Made by a program: the position numbers and the translations under genes | The notes under the pieces: generated by a model | What the model was told of the DNA's origin: nothing | Databases searched by the model: none | The model's input: only the letters and a program-made list of their open reading frames with translations | Assembly (NCBI GenBank): GCA_963844395.1 | Contig: CAWJNX010000001.1 | Span: forward strand, 1 to 64,000 | Length of the DNA: 64,000 bases | DNA from: VRUE01 sp963844395 | GTDB lineage: Bacteria; Actinomycetota; Thermoleophilia; Solirubrobacterales; 70-9 | Direction: 5' to 3' | In this document: one piece after another, positions 38,463 to 48,514 of the stretch | Position numbering within the stretch: the stretch's first letter is position 1 | Layout: each line of letters begins with the position of its first letter

Positions 38463-39800
38463 ATGGCCTGGAATGTCGTCATCGCGGGCGGTGGATTCGG
38501 TGGGGCGATGGCTGCTCGGGAGCTGGAGCGGATCATGCCTCGGCAGTCGGCGCGGCTGACGCTGGTCAACGACGTCAACTTCCTTCTCTACACGCCGTTC
38601 CTGCCGGAGGCGGCGGCTGGGACGCTGGAGCCGCGGCACGTCGTGACGCCGCTGCGGGAGATCCTGCAGCGGACCTACCTGCGGTTAGGAGCGATCGTCG
38701 GCCATGACCCCGGCGCCCGCAGCGTCGATTTGCGCACCCGTGATGGCGAGGTCGAGCGGCTTCCCTACGACCAACTGCTGCTCGCCCTCGGCTCGGTCTC
38801 CCGGGTGCTGCCCGTCCCGGGCCTCTCCGAGCATGCGATCGGCTTTAAGACGCTCGCCGACGCGATCTGGCTGCGCAACCACGTGGTCGAGACGCTGGAG
38901 GCGGCGAACGCGACCGAGGACCCGGCGCGCCGCGACGAGCTGCTCACCTACGTCTTCGTCGGCGGCGGCTACGCCGGACTCGAGGCGCTGGCCGAGCTGC
39001 AGGATTTCGCCGTCGATGCGATGGAGTCCTATCCCCGGGCGCGGCTGCACGGGATGCGCTGGGTCCTGGTCGAGGCGACCGAGCGGGTGCTGCCCGAGAT
39101 CGACGTCGGCCTGGCCGACTACGCGCTGCGCGAGCTGGGCGGCCGCGGCATCGACATCCGCCTCGGCACCACCCTGGAGGAGGTGAGTGCCGACCGTGCC
39201 CGTCTCTCGACCGGCGAGACGCTGCCGACCCGCACCGTGGTCTGGACCGCGGGCGTGGCGCCGCACCCGAGCCTGCGGGAGCTGAGCGTGCCGCTCGACG
39301 AGCGCGGCCGCGTCCCGGTTGACGAGCAGTTGCGGGTGAGGGGAATGGACGGCATCTGGGCGATCGGCGACTGCGCCGCGGCCCCCGACCCACGCGGCGG
39401 CCTCTGCCCGCCGACCGCCCAGCACGCGGTGCGCCAGGGACCGGTCGCAGCGCGCAACATTGCCGCCGATCTGGGCATCGGCACCGCTGAAGCCTTCGAC
39501 TACCGCGGCAACGCCGCCTTCGTCAACCTCGGCCGCTACAAGGCCGTCGGCCGGATCGGCCGCCGCACCTTCCGCGGCTTCCCCGCCTGGTGGCTGGCGC
39601 GGACTTACCACATGAGCCAGATTCCCGGCGCCGCTCGCAAGGCCCGCGCGGTGATCGACTGGACCGCCAGCCTGCCCTTCCGCCGCGACCTCTCCGAGCT
39701 GGGCTCGATCGGGCACCCGCGTCCGCTGGACGCGACAATGTCTTCGTGGGATTCGAGTACCTCGTCATCGCCTTCTCCTTCGGCCTCGCCACGGCGATAA
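38463..39800 (+). CDS. ndh: Type II NADH dehydrogenase (NDH-2)
   Basis: Single-subunit FAD enzyme passing electrons from NADH to quinone without proton pumping. FAD motif VVIAGGGFGGAMAARELERI, FLLYTPFLPEAAAGTLEPRH, NAD motif VFVGGGYAGLEALAELQDF, second FAD motif IWAIGDCAAAPDPRGG and the AQHAVRQGPVAARNIAAD quinone/FAD region. The last 15-20 residues (MSSWDSSTSSSPSPSASP) look out of frame; the real stop is probably near 39735, just before the next gene's GTG at 39746. A menaquinone pathway in this window would provide the acceptor. Confidence 0.92.
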   Translation: MAWNVVIAGGGFGGAMAARELERIMPRQSARLTLVNDVNFLLYTPFLPEAAAGTLEPRHVVTPLREILQRTYLRLGAIVGHDPGARSVDLRTRDGEVERLPYDQLLLALGSVSRVLPVPGLSEHAIGFKTLADAIWLRNHVVETLEAANATEDPARRDELLTYVFVGGGYAGLEALAELQDFAVDAMESYPRARLHGMRWVLVEATERVLPEIDVGLADYALRELGGRGIDIRLGTTLEEVSADRARLSTGETLPTRTVVWTAGVAPHPSLRELSVPLDERGRVPVDEQLRVRGMDGIWAIGDCAAAPDPRGGLCPPTAQHAVRQGPVAARNIAADLGIGTAEAFDYRGNAAFVNLGRYKAVGRIGRRTFRGFPAWWLARTYHMSQIPGAARKARAVIDWTASLPFRRDLSELGSIGHPRPLDATMSSWDSSTSSSPSPSASPRR

Positions 39801-40030
39801 TCGGTCGCGGCAAGGGCAGTTCCTTCTGGGTCTGGCTGCTGATCGGCACCGTCGTGCCGCCGCTCGGCCTGATCGCGGTGATCCTCTACCGCTCCGAGAA
39901 GGAGGAACCCGAACGGCAGTGCCCCACCTGCGGCAAGGCCGTAAAGCTCTACGTCCAGGTCTGCCCGCGCTGCGGCACCGATCTCTTCCTGCCGGACCCT
40001 GCCAAGGTTCGTCACCCCGGGGTGGGGTAG
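39746..40030 (+). CDS. Small membrane protein with C-terminal zinc ribbon
   Basis: 94 residues from GTG 39746: two hydrophobic segments (YLVIAFSFGLATAIIG; FWVWLLIGTVVPPLGLIAVI) and a soluble tail with paired CPTCGKAV and CPRCGTDL knuckles, a rubredoxin-like zinc ribbon. Overlaps the apparent ndh end by 55 bases, which favours an earlier ndh stop. Function unknown; similar proteins are common next to unrelated genes. Confidence 0.7.
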   Translation: MGFEYLVIAFSFGLATAIIGRGKGSSFWVWLLIGTVVPPLGLIAVILYRSEKEEPERQCPTCGKAVKLYVQVCPRCGTDLFLPDPAKVRHPGVG

Positions 40031-40080
40031 TAGGAGGGATAGGTGCCCCGGCCTTCGGCCAGATCGTCCTTGCGCTCGTC

Positions 40081-41457
40081 GTGCTTCTCCTCTCGTGGAC
40101 GACGGCTGCCTCGGCCGCGACGCTGGTGCCGGTGGGCAGCTTCCTCAAACCGATCTACGTCACCTCCGATCCGCTGGACCCCGATCGACTCCTCGTGGTA
40201 GAGCGGGAAGGACGGGTCATGGTCTTCACCGGTGGCGGCTTCGCGACCTTCGCCGATCTCCAGCCGCTGGTCAGTTGCTGTGCGGGGGAGCGCGGTCTGC
40301 TCTCGATCGCCCTGGCCCCGACTTTCCCACCTCCCAGCGCTTCTACGCCGCCTACACGGGAACGGTGGCGGCCGGCGGCGCCGAGGGCGACATCCACGTC
40401 GATGCCTTTCGCCCCGCTCCAGGCGGTGGCGCGCCGCTCCGCGAGCGCGTTCTCACGATCGGCCACTCGGCGGACGCACAACCACAACGGAGGCCAGCTC
40501 CAATTCGGACCCGACGGCTACCTCTACCTCTCGACCGGAGACGGCGGCGGGGCCGGGGACCCGGACGAAAACGGTCAGGACATCGAGAGTCTGCTCGGCA
40601 AGCTGCTTCGCATCGAACCGCGACCCGGCGAGGTGCCGGGCTACGCCGTGCCGCCCGACAACCCCTTCGTCGGCGTGTCGGGGGCGGACGAGATCTGGAG
40701 CTACGGCCTACGCAACCCCTGGCGCTTTTCCTTCGACCGCGGCAGCGGCGACATGGTGATCGCCGACGTGGGCCAGGGCGCTCGCGAGGAGGTCGACCAC
40801 GCACTGAGCCTTGAGTCAGGGGTGGTCGGCGGGGGCGGCGCCAATTACGGTTGGAATTGCCGCGAGGGCTTCATCCAGTACGCAAACGCGCCGGCATTCT
40901 GCGCAACCGCGACCGGCTTCACGGATCCGGTGTTCGACTACCCGCACCCGGACCCCGGCGACGGAAAAGCGCACGGCTGCTCGATCACCGGCGGCTATGT
41001 CGTTCGCGATCCCGGCCTGGGCGATCTCTACGGCCGCTACCTGTACGCGGACTTCTGCGTCGGCGAGCTGCGCTCGCTGGTGCTTCCTGACGTCGCCGCC
41101 GGGCAAGCCAGCGACGATCGCTCGGAGGGGCTATCCGTCGCCAATCCCGTTTCCTTCGGCGAGGACTCGTGCGGGCGGATCTACGTGGTTTCGAACGGGG
41201 GCGGCGTCTTTCGCCTCCAAGGGGACTTCGGCCCCGGCTGCGACCCCGTTTCCCCACCGCTCTCGGCGCCGGTGGCGGCGCCCACTGCCGGCCCCCGGCC
41301 GCTCGTGCTGCTTCGTGCCCGCGGGGGCAGGGGTCGAACCGTGAGACTGATCGTGCGGCTGGTGCCCTGCGGCGAGCACGGGGGAGCCGTCGTCTACCTG
41401 AATCGCAACGGCCGCCCGTTCCGCCAGAAGCGTAAGGCATCAATGGCGACTGCGTAG
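40081..41457 (+). CDS. Secreted PQQ-dependent sugar (glucose/sorbosone) dehydrogenase-like protein, frameshifted
   Basis: Six-bladed beta-propeller of the soluble aldose dehydrogenase family. A hydrophobic segment (VLALVVLLLSWTTAASA) ending ASA precedes the mature part, consistent with a Sec signal; GTG 40081 is the only in-frame start but shortens it, so the true start is probably upstream. Propeller motifs: YVTSDPLDPDRLLVVEREG, CCAGERGLLSIALAP, HNGGQLQFGPDGYLYLSTGD, IWSYGLRNPWRFSFDRGSGD and DVGQGAREEVDH. Indels near 40325 and 40487. The C-terminal ~60 residues form an extra Pro-rich region and beta-strand domain. Confidence 0.8.
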   Translation: MLLLSWTTAASAATLVPVGSFLKPIYVTSDPLDPDRLLVVEREGRVMVFTGGGFATFADLQPLVSCCAGERGLLSIALAPTFPPPSASTPPTRERWRPAAPRATSTSMPFAPLQAVARRSASAFSRSATRRTHNHNGGQLQFGPDGYLYLSTGDGGGAGDPDENGQDIESLLGKLLRIEPRPGEVPGYAVPPDNPFVGVSGADEIWSYGLRNPWRFSFDRGSGDMVIADVGQGAREEVDHALSLESGVVGGGGANYGWNCREGFIQYANAPAFCATATGFTDPVFDYPHPDPGDGKAHGCSITGGYVVRDPGLGDLYGRYLYADFCVGELRSLVLPDVAAGQASDDRSEGLSVANPVSFGEDSCGRIYVVSNGGGVFRLQGDFGPGCDPVSPPLSAPVAAPTAGPRPLVLLRARGGRGRTVRLIVRLVPCGEHGGAVVYLNRNGRPFRQKRKASMATA

Positions 41458-41514
41458 CGCACTTTCGCGTCGCGCGTCGCCCGCCGGGCGCAGATTCCGC
41501 GCCTTCGTCGAAGG

Positions 41515-42586
41515 TCAGCGCAGCCAGGTGCGGACGATCGCGTTCGCGAAACCGAGGCCGTAGCGGACGACCGCCGGCTTCTTCGAGTGGCCGTGCAGGC
41601 GGCGCTCGACAGTGATCGGCACCTCTTTGGCCGGGATACCCCGCTTGATCGCCTCGATCATGAACTCGGAGGTGTGGAACTGCTCCTGACGCAGGACTAG
41701 CTGCGGCAGCACCGCGGTTCGCACGGCGCGGTAGCCGTTGGAGCAGTCGGTGACGTGGGTGCGGGTGATGGTGGAGACGAGGCGGTTGAAGAAGACGATG
41801 CCGAGCTCGCGGGCGAGGTGGTTGCGGTCGGCGTCGCCGAGCACGCGCGAGCCATGGGCGATGTCGACCTCGCCGTCGAGGATCGGCTTGACCAGGCGCT
41901 CCATCTCAGAGGGAAGGTGCTGGCCGTCGGCGTCCAGGGTCACCACGATCTCGGCGCCCGAGTTCGACCATCAGCCGGTAGCCAGTCCGCAGCGCCGCGC
42001 CGCCGCCACGGTTGATCACGTGGCGGGCGACGACCGCGCCGTGCTCGGCGGCAACGTCGCCGGTGCCGTCGCGGGAGCCGTCGTCGACGACGAGCGACCT
42101 CGGTCCGCACTCCGCAGACCTCGGCCGGCATCCGGTCGAGGACGTGGCCGATGTTGTCCGCCTCGTCGTAGGCGGGGACGACAATCGCGATCCTACCGCG
42201 GAAGCGCTCCGGCAGCTTCGCCTGGCGGAACTCCTCCCAGGCAAGCCCCTCGAGCACGGCGGAGAGCTGACGGGAGTTGCGGGCGGCTTGCGTGAGGGCC
42301 CGCAGGATCAGCCGAAAGAGGACGAAGATCGCGAAGACGGCCAGGCCGAGGATGCGACCGCCGTTGCCCTGCTCGAAGGAGAAGGCGGAGAGCAGCGCGT
42401 CGGTCAATTCCGTTCCCGCGACGATCGCCAAGCCGAGCCCGGTCGGCGAGCAGGATCAGCAACGTCGACGTTGCGCAGGCTGCGGCGGCGCAGGACCGCG
42501 AAGGCGACGATCGCAGCCGCGACGATCAGGCCCGCGGCGCGGAGCGCGGTCAGCTCTGGGGGGAAGATGCCTGCCTCGACGACCAT
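41515..42586 (-). CDS. Family 2 glycosyltransferase with N-terminal DUF2304-like membrane domain, frameshifted
   Basis: Putative polyprenyl-phosphate glycosyltransferase. N-terminal helices LRAAGLIVAAAIVAFAVLRR and ILGLAVFAIFVLFRLILRAL resemble DUF2304. The GT-A domain follows: RIAIVVPAYDEADNIGHVLD, LVVDDGSRDGTGDVAAEHGA, NRGGGAALRTGYRLMVELG and the metal-binding VTLDADGQHLPSEMERLV. It ends RYGLGFANAIVRTWLR. Frame changes near 42465, 42445, 42110 and 41955. Start ATG 42586, overlapping the next gene's end. Likely charges an isoprenoid carrier for the neighbouring GT39-like enzymes (inference). Confidence 0.8.
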
Positions 42587-44006
42587 CGGGGGGTGGAGGA
42601 TATGGCCGCACCCGCCCAGGCTAGGGCCGTGCCGGCAAGCGGAAAGACGAGTGCCATCAGTACCTCATTGCGCCGCGGCGCCGCCAGGGAGGCGGCACCG
42701 ACGGCGGTGACGAGGACGAGCGGGGTCGCCATCGCGACCAGGTCCCACCAGCGGCGGCGCATCGCGAGCACGCCGAGGCCGGCGATCCCGAGCACCACGA
42801 TCAGCACCTGCACGACCCGGCCGGCAGTGGCACTCATCGCTTCCCCGACGCCACCACTCCACATCCGCCACACCTTGCGGACGGTCATCGCGGCGTAGTC
42901 GAGCGGATCCTCGCCGAGATAGTCGTAGAGATTGTCTTTGCCGATCTTGCCGAGCGCCTCATCGCGCGGCAGCTCCGGATAGCGGGCGGCGACGCGATCG
43001 AAGAGGGGCGTCGGGTCGATCCGGTCGAGCGCCTCGGAGCCGGGCTCCAAGTCGCGACCGAGATAGCGCCTCACCAGCAGAGCCTTGACCCGCTGGTACT
43101 CCCCGTCGGCGGGTAGCAGCGTGCCGGTATAGAGCGCCTTACCGCCGCCGGTCGAGATCGGCACCACGCGGTCGAGGACAACGGCGTTGCGTACCGCCCA
43201 GGGGGCGATCGGCAGTAGGAGGGCGGCGGTGAAGCAGGGCGGCGGCTGCGAGGCCTGGTCGCCAGCCCCGCTGCCGAACCACCCGGATCGCGACGAGCAC
43301 GCGAAGGCAGCTCCCACCAGCAGATACTCCGGCCGGATCATCGCCGTTGCTCCGAACAGCAGATCCAGGGACCAACCACCGTGGCGCGCGGGTCCTGTCG
43401 CGGCGGCCCTCCCCCATGTGCTCGGACGCCGCTGCGCGGCGCCCTCCGCTATGGGGGACCCCCGCCACCGCGCCACCCGCGCGAGGGGCGGTCGAATCCG
43501 AGGCCCAGAGGAAGGCGAGAACAGCTGCGGGCAGGGTAAAGGTCGCCGGCGGCTCACTGAAAAGGGCGCCGGTGGAGTGGATGAACGAGGGATATACGGC
43601 GACTCCAAATGCCGCGATCAGGCCTGCGGGCCGGCAGTTGATCCGCCTACCGAGCAGGTAGGCAACGACGATCGCGGCGAGCCCGAAGAGCAGCTCTACG
43701 ATTCGGGCCGTGCCTTCCCTGGCTCCGCCGGTCGCGATAGAAGGAGGCGGCGTAGATCAGCGGTGCACCGGGGGACCAGTCGCTCGAGTCGCGGAAGCTC
43801 GGCCGCCGTAGCTGCCTTCTTCGTAGAGCGCCTTTGAGAGTGCGAAGTAGGCACGGGAGTCGTCGCCGGGGGTCGGCAGGGGGTCGACCACCCGGTAGGC
43901 GCGCAGGCCGAAGCCGAGCGCCAGGATCAGCGCCAGCAACACCAGCGTCGTCTTCCCGTGGCGCGTTGGGCAGCGAGCGCGCCCAGCGCAGATCGCGGGC
44001 AGCCAT
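42550..44006 (-). CDS. GT39/ArnT-like membrane glycosyltransferase 1, interrupted by a palindromic element, frameshifted
   Basis: Integral membrane glycosyltransferase using a polyprenyl-linked sugar. The first helix TLVLLALILALGFGLRAYRV is followed by the acidic loop PLPTPGDDSRAYFALSKALY (the Asp pair is the typical catalytic loop); later APLIYAASFY, EPPATFTLPAAVLAFLWASD, IRPEYLLVGAAFA, LLPIAPWAVRNAVVLDRVVP and STGGGKALYTGTLL. A 104-bp palindromic element (43382-43485) sits between FLWASDS and the SLDLLFGATAMIRPEYL helix. Several frameshifts lie between 43300 and 43990. Either a sequence-error-laden real gene or a pseudogene. Confidence 0.75.
43382..43485 (+). repeat. 104-bp palindromic (REP-like) element, copy 1
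   Basis: Long imperfect hairpin inside the GT39-like gene 1. Outer arms GCGCGGGT/ACCCGCGC, inner CCCCCAT/ATGGGGG and apex GACGCCGC/GCGGCGCC. It matches copy 2 (44930-45033) at 103 of 104 positions in inverse orientation; the one difference is in the apical loop. Confidence 0.8.
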
Positions 44007-44074
44007 CGCCGCTCAGGCTATCCGCGCATTCGGGCGCCGGGGACGTGCCGTCGCTTAGAGGACGCTATGGGTAC

Positions 44075-45542
44075 CTAACAAGCGGCACGTCTAGGACCGC
44101 CACCGCTTGCCGCCGCCCAGAGCGACGAGGTGCCGACGCCGGCCAGGGCGGCTACAAGCGGCATCGTCACCAGCACCCGTCGCGGCGAGGCGACGAGCAG
44201 TGCGACGACCGCGGTCACGGCGACTAGGAGCGTGGCGAGCAGCAGTGCCTCCCAGGGCCGCCGCCGCGCCAGCACCGCAAGCCGACAAGTGCGAATCCGA
44301 TCAGCGCCCAAGTGCAGCATCTCCCAGCCCGGTCGCTCCATCACGTCGCGCGGTCCGTGCCCCCAGGCCCGCCACACCTTCGCCGCGACGAATCCGGCGT
44401 ACTCGAACGGCCGTTCGAGACGTCGTTCCAGAGCCGTTCGCGGCCCATCCGCCCAAGCGCTTCGTCGCTTTCCAGCTCCGGATAACGCTGAGCCGCCAAT
44501 GCCGCGAGGATCTGCTCCAGCCGAAGGCCCTCCAACGCAGCGGGCACTGGCGCTTTTGTATCGCTATGCGGGACAAAAGCGCCACTGGTCCGGGCAAGTC
44601 TTCGCGTTAGCCCAGGATGCCGCTCCAGCACCTCGCGCCCGACCCGCTCCGGATCGCCCCCCGATGGCATGTAGGAACCAGCGAATAGCACCTGCCCGCC
44701 TCCGGTCGAGACCGGCACGAAACGATCAAGCACGACTGCGTTGCGGACTGCCCAAGGCGCGACGACGAGCGCCACGCCGGCCAGCAGGATTGCGGCGTCT
44801 ACGCAGGCCGACACGCCACCGCAAACGATCCCGCGCAAGCACGACAACCGCCAGCACTACCGATATCCCCAGGTACTCGGGTCGGACCAGCACCAGCGCC
44901 CCGAGCAGGATGCCAGGAATCAGCCATCTCTCGCGCGGGTGGCGCGGTGGCGGGGGTCCCCCATAGCGGAGGGCGCCGCGAAGCGGCGTCCGAGCACATG
45001 GGGGAGGGCCGCCGCGACAGGACCCGCGCGCCAGCTGCCCTCGTCCTGAGCCCCTGCCCAGAGCATCGAGAGCACCGCGCCGGACAGCAGGCTCGCCGCC
45101 AGCGGCTCGCCCATCAGCATGCCCTGGTACTCGAGGAGGGCGGGGTAGATCGCAACCGCGCCCGCTCCGATCAAGCCCGCCGCGGGTCCCGAAAGCCGAC
45201 GACCGATCAGGTAGGCGAAGAGCACCGCCAGCGGCTCCGATCATCGCCAGGACCAAGCGCGCGAGGCGCTCGTGGGCGCCGCCGCTCAGCTCGAAGAGGC
45301 CGCCGGCGAGCAGCGGCAAGCCCGGCGAGTAGTTGCTGGCTGGCTGCGTCGCGCCCGCGCCCAGCGTGAAGCCCTCGCCGCGCTCTCAGGTTCGCGGCGA
45401 TTCGCTCGTAGGCGACCGCGTCGTAGACCGGCGCCCTGCCCTCCCACGCGTAGTCGACCCGCAAGGCCGAGCCCGAGCAGGAGGATCGCGATCAGGCGGC
45501 GAGCCCGATCCGGCCCCCATTGCGCGCCGCCAGCCCGGTCAT
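44075..45542 (-). CDS. GT39/ArnT-like membrane glycosyltransferase 2, interrupted by a palindromic element, frameshifted
   Basis: Paralogue of the preceding gene. From the minus strand: MTGLAARNGGRIGLA, LIAILLLGLGLA, LRVDYAWEGRAPVYDAVAYE (acidic catalytic loop), SPGLPLLAGGLFELSGG, LFAYLIGRRLSGPAAGLIGA, EPLAASLLSGAVLSMLWAGA, then the 104-bp element, then WLIPGILLGALVLVRPEYLG, LVVAPWAVRNAVVLDRFVPV, STGGGQVLFAGSYMPSGG and, near the end, LLLATLLVAVTAVVALLVAS. Frame changes near 45480, 45390, 45220, in the element, 44835 and 44390-44280. Same caution on pseudogene versus error. Confidence 0.75.
44930..45033 (-). repeat. 104-bp palindromic (REP-like) element, copy 2
   Basis: Inverse-orientation copy of the element at 43382-43485, inside the homologous place of GT39-like gene 2, directly before WLIPGILLGALVLVRPEYLG. 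Translated on the gene strand it reads RAGPVAAALPHVLGRRFAAP with no stop within the element. Confidence 0.8.
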
Positions 45543-45587
45543 CGGCCGGATGGTATGTCGCGCCCGTCGGTTACCCTGCCGCGACCT

Positions 45588-46749
45588 ATGCGCGTTCTCA
45601 TTCTTGGGGGCGACGGCTACCTGGGCTGGCCGACTGCCCTGCGGTTCTCGGCCCGCGGACACGAGGTGGCGGTCGTCGACAACTTCTCCCGCCGCCGCTG
45701 GCACCGCGAAGCCGGCAGCGACTCGCTGACCCCGATCCGCGAGCTCGACGAGCGGATCGACGCCTGGCGGGAGCTGTGCGGCGAGCAGATCCGCAGCTAC
45801 GTCGGCGCGGTCGAGGACGGCGACTTCCTCGACGCGGTCGTCGCCGAGACCAGGCCCGAGGCGGTCGTCCACTACGGCGAGCAGCCCTCGGCGCCCTACT
45901 CGATGATGTCGCGCGAGCGGGCGGTCGAGACCCAGCACACCAACGTGATCGGCAACCTCAACCTGCTCTTCTCGATGCGCGACCACGTCCCCGACTGCCA
46001 CCTGGTCAAGCTGGGGACGATGGGCGAGTACGGCCAGCCCAACATCGACATCGAGGAGGGCTACATCGAGATCGAGCACAAGGGACGCAAGGACACCCTG
46101 CCCTTCCCGAAGCTCCCCGGCTCGCTCTACCACTGCTCGAAGGTCCACGACTCGACCAACATCCACTTCGCCTGCCGCACCTGGGGCCTGCGCGCGACCG
46201 ACCTCAACCAGGGCGTCGTCTACGGGATCGAGACCGAGGAGACGGCGCGCGACGAGCGGCTGATCACCCGCTTCGACTACGACGAGATCTTCGGCACGGT
46301 GCTCAACCGCTTCTGCCTGCAGGCGGTGATCGGCCACCCGCTCACCGTCTACGGCTCGGGCGGCCAGACCCGCGGCTTCCTCAACATCCGCGACACCCTG
46401 CAGTGCGTCGAGCTGGCGGTCGAGAATCCCGCCGACGCGGGCGAGTTCCGCGTCTTCAACCAGTTCACCGAGCAGTTCTCGGTGCTGGAGCTGGCCGAGC
46501 TGGTGAAGACGGCCGCGGAGCACCTCGGCTACACGGTGGAGATCCAGCACTGCGACAACCCGCGGATCGAGAAGGAAGAGCACTACTACAACGCGATCCA
46601 CACCAAGCTGCTCGACCTCGGCCTCAGCCGACCCTGCTCGGCGAGGAGCTGGTCGAGTCGATGATCCACGCGATCGAGCGCTATAAAGGGCATGCGATCG
46701 AGGGCTCGATCGACCCCCACACCCGCTGGAACCCGGCAAGAGGAGGTAG
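45588..46749 (+). CDS. sqdB: UDP-sulfoquinovose synthase-like NAD-dependent epimerase
   Basis: Extended short-chain dehydrogenase that converts UDP-glucose and sulfite to UDP-sulfoquinovose, the head group for the sulfolipid SQDG. Rossmann MRVLILGGDGYLGWPTALRF, then VVDNFSRRRWHREAGSDSLT, the KLGTMGEYGQPNIDIEEGYI active-site Thr region, the catalytic YxxxK in GSLYHCSKVHDSTNIHFACR, RATDLNQGVVYGIET and EFRVFNQFTEQFSVLELAEL; all closely follow SQD1/SqdB as I know it. One base is missing near 46632; the C-terminal part reads LGEELVESMIHAIERYKGHA. Divergent from GT39-like gene 2. The end is TAG 46747-46749 or a later stop at 46816. Confidence 0.85.
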
Positions 46750-46812
46750 GGCGTGGGGCGGCCAAATCCCCTGCTGGCCGGGCATAGGCCCACTGGTACC
46801 ATCGCGGGTCCG

Positions 46813-48514
46813 ATGAGAGCCGCCGACGCATTGATGCAAAGCCTCCAGGCCGAGGGTGTCGAGCACATCTTCGGCATCCCCGGAGGCGCCAACCTGCCGA
46901 CCTACGACGCGCTGGTCGACGCCGGCCTGCGCCACATCCAGGTCCGCCACGAGCAGGGCGGCGGGCACGCCGCCGAGGGCTACGCCAAGGCCTCGGGCAA
47001 AGTCGGCGTCGCCTTCGCCACCTCGGGCCCCGGCGCCACCAACCTGGTCACGGCGATCGCCGACGCGATGATGGATTCGGTGCCGACGATCTTCGTGACC
47101 GGCCAGGTGCGGACCGAGCTGATCGGCACCGACGGCTTCCAGGAGGCCGACATCCTCGGCGCGACGCTGCCCTTCGTCAAGCACTCATTCCAGGTCACCG
47201 ACCCGCGCGAGATCCCCGAGTACGTCCACGAGGCCTTCCACGTCGCCTCGACCGGCCGTCCCGGCCCGGTCCTGGTCGACGTCCCGCAGGACCTCTCGCG
47301 GGCCGACATCGACTACGCGCCGCGCACCCAGCCGGTCGAGCTGGCCGGCTACAAACCGATGGCCAAGGGCAACATCAAACAGGTGCGGATCGCCGCCAAA
47401 GCGCTCGCCAACTCGCGCCGGCCGATCCTCTACACGGGCGGCGGCGTGATCAACGCCAACGCATCGGAGGAGCTGCGCGAGCTGGCCGCCTCCGACCGCT
47501 TCCCGATCACCTCGACCCTGATGGGCCTCGGCGCGATCCCAGCCTCGCACGAGAACTGGCTCGGGATGCTCGGCATGCACGGCACCGTCACCGCCAACTG
47601 GGCGATGGACAACGCCGACCTGATCGTCGCCATCGGCGCCCGCTTCGACGATCGGATCACCGGCAAGCTATGCCGAGTTCGCCCCGCACGCGAAAGTCAT
47701 CCACCTCGACGTCGACCCGGCGGAGATCTCCAAGAACATCGGCGCCCACATCCCGATCGTCGGCGACGCGAAGCTGGTCCTGCCCAGAGCTGACGCGCGA
47801 GTACCGCTCGCTGCAGACCGATCCGTCGCGCCTCGACGCCTGGTGGAAGCAGCTGCGCACCTGGCAGCAGGAGCACCCGCTGCGCTACGAGCCGGGCACG
47901 GAGCGGCGAGATCAAGCCGCAGTTCATGGTCGAGGCGATGCACCGGGCGACGCAGGGAGACGCGATCGTCACCTCCGACGTCGGCCAGCACCAGATGTGG
48001 GCGGCGCAGTACTACGGCTTCGAGAAGCCGCGGCGCTGGATCAACTCCGGTGGGCTCGGCACGATGGGCTTCGGGCTGCCGGCGGCGGTCGGCGCCAAGG
48101 TCGCCCGTCCCGAGGAGGCGGTCGTCTGCCTGGCCGGCGACGGCAGCCTGATCATGAACTGCCAGGAGCTGGCCACCTGCGTCACCGAAGAGATCCCGGT
48201 CAAGGTCTTCCTGATGAACAACGGCTACATGGGGATGGTGCGCCAGTGGCAGGAGCTGTTCTGGGACCGCCGCTACAGCGCGGTCGAGATGGGGCCCGAG
48301 CCCCGACTGGGTGAAGCTGGCCGAGGCGTTCGGCGCCACCGGGATGCGCTGCGAGGACGCCGCCGACCTGGAGGAGACGATGGTCGGCGCGCTGGAGACC
48401 GACGGCCCGGTCCTGCTCGACGTTCGCGTCGCCCAGGAGGAGAACTGCTACCCGATGATCCCGCCCGGCGAAGCGGCGCGCGACATGGTCGAGGCGCCGA
48501 AGGCGGTGCGCTGA
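46813..48514 (+). CDS. ilvB: Acetolactate synthase large subunit, four frameshifts
   Basis: ThDP- and FAD-dependent first enzyme of branched-chain amino-acid synthesis. Activating Glu in QVRHEQGGGHAAEGYAKASG; ATSGPGATNLVTAIADAMMD; FVTGQVRTELIGTDGFQEAD; FAD domain GVINANASEELRELAASD; ThDP motif VCLAGDGSLIMNCQELATCV with NNGYMGMVRQWQELF. Extra bases near 47670, 47787, 47910 and 48303 break the frame; skipping each restores the family sequence (for example AEFAPHAKVIHLDVDPAEIS). Start ATG 46813. The TGA overlaps the ilvN ATG. Confidence 0.94.

Noticed and set aside
46750..46812. Leader-peptide attenuator before ilvB
   Set aside because: The 60-base leader has no Leu/Val/Ile-rich short frame and no clear alternative hairpins.
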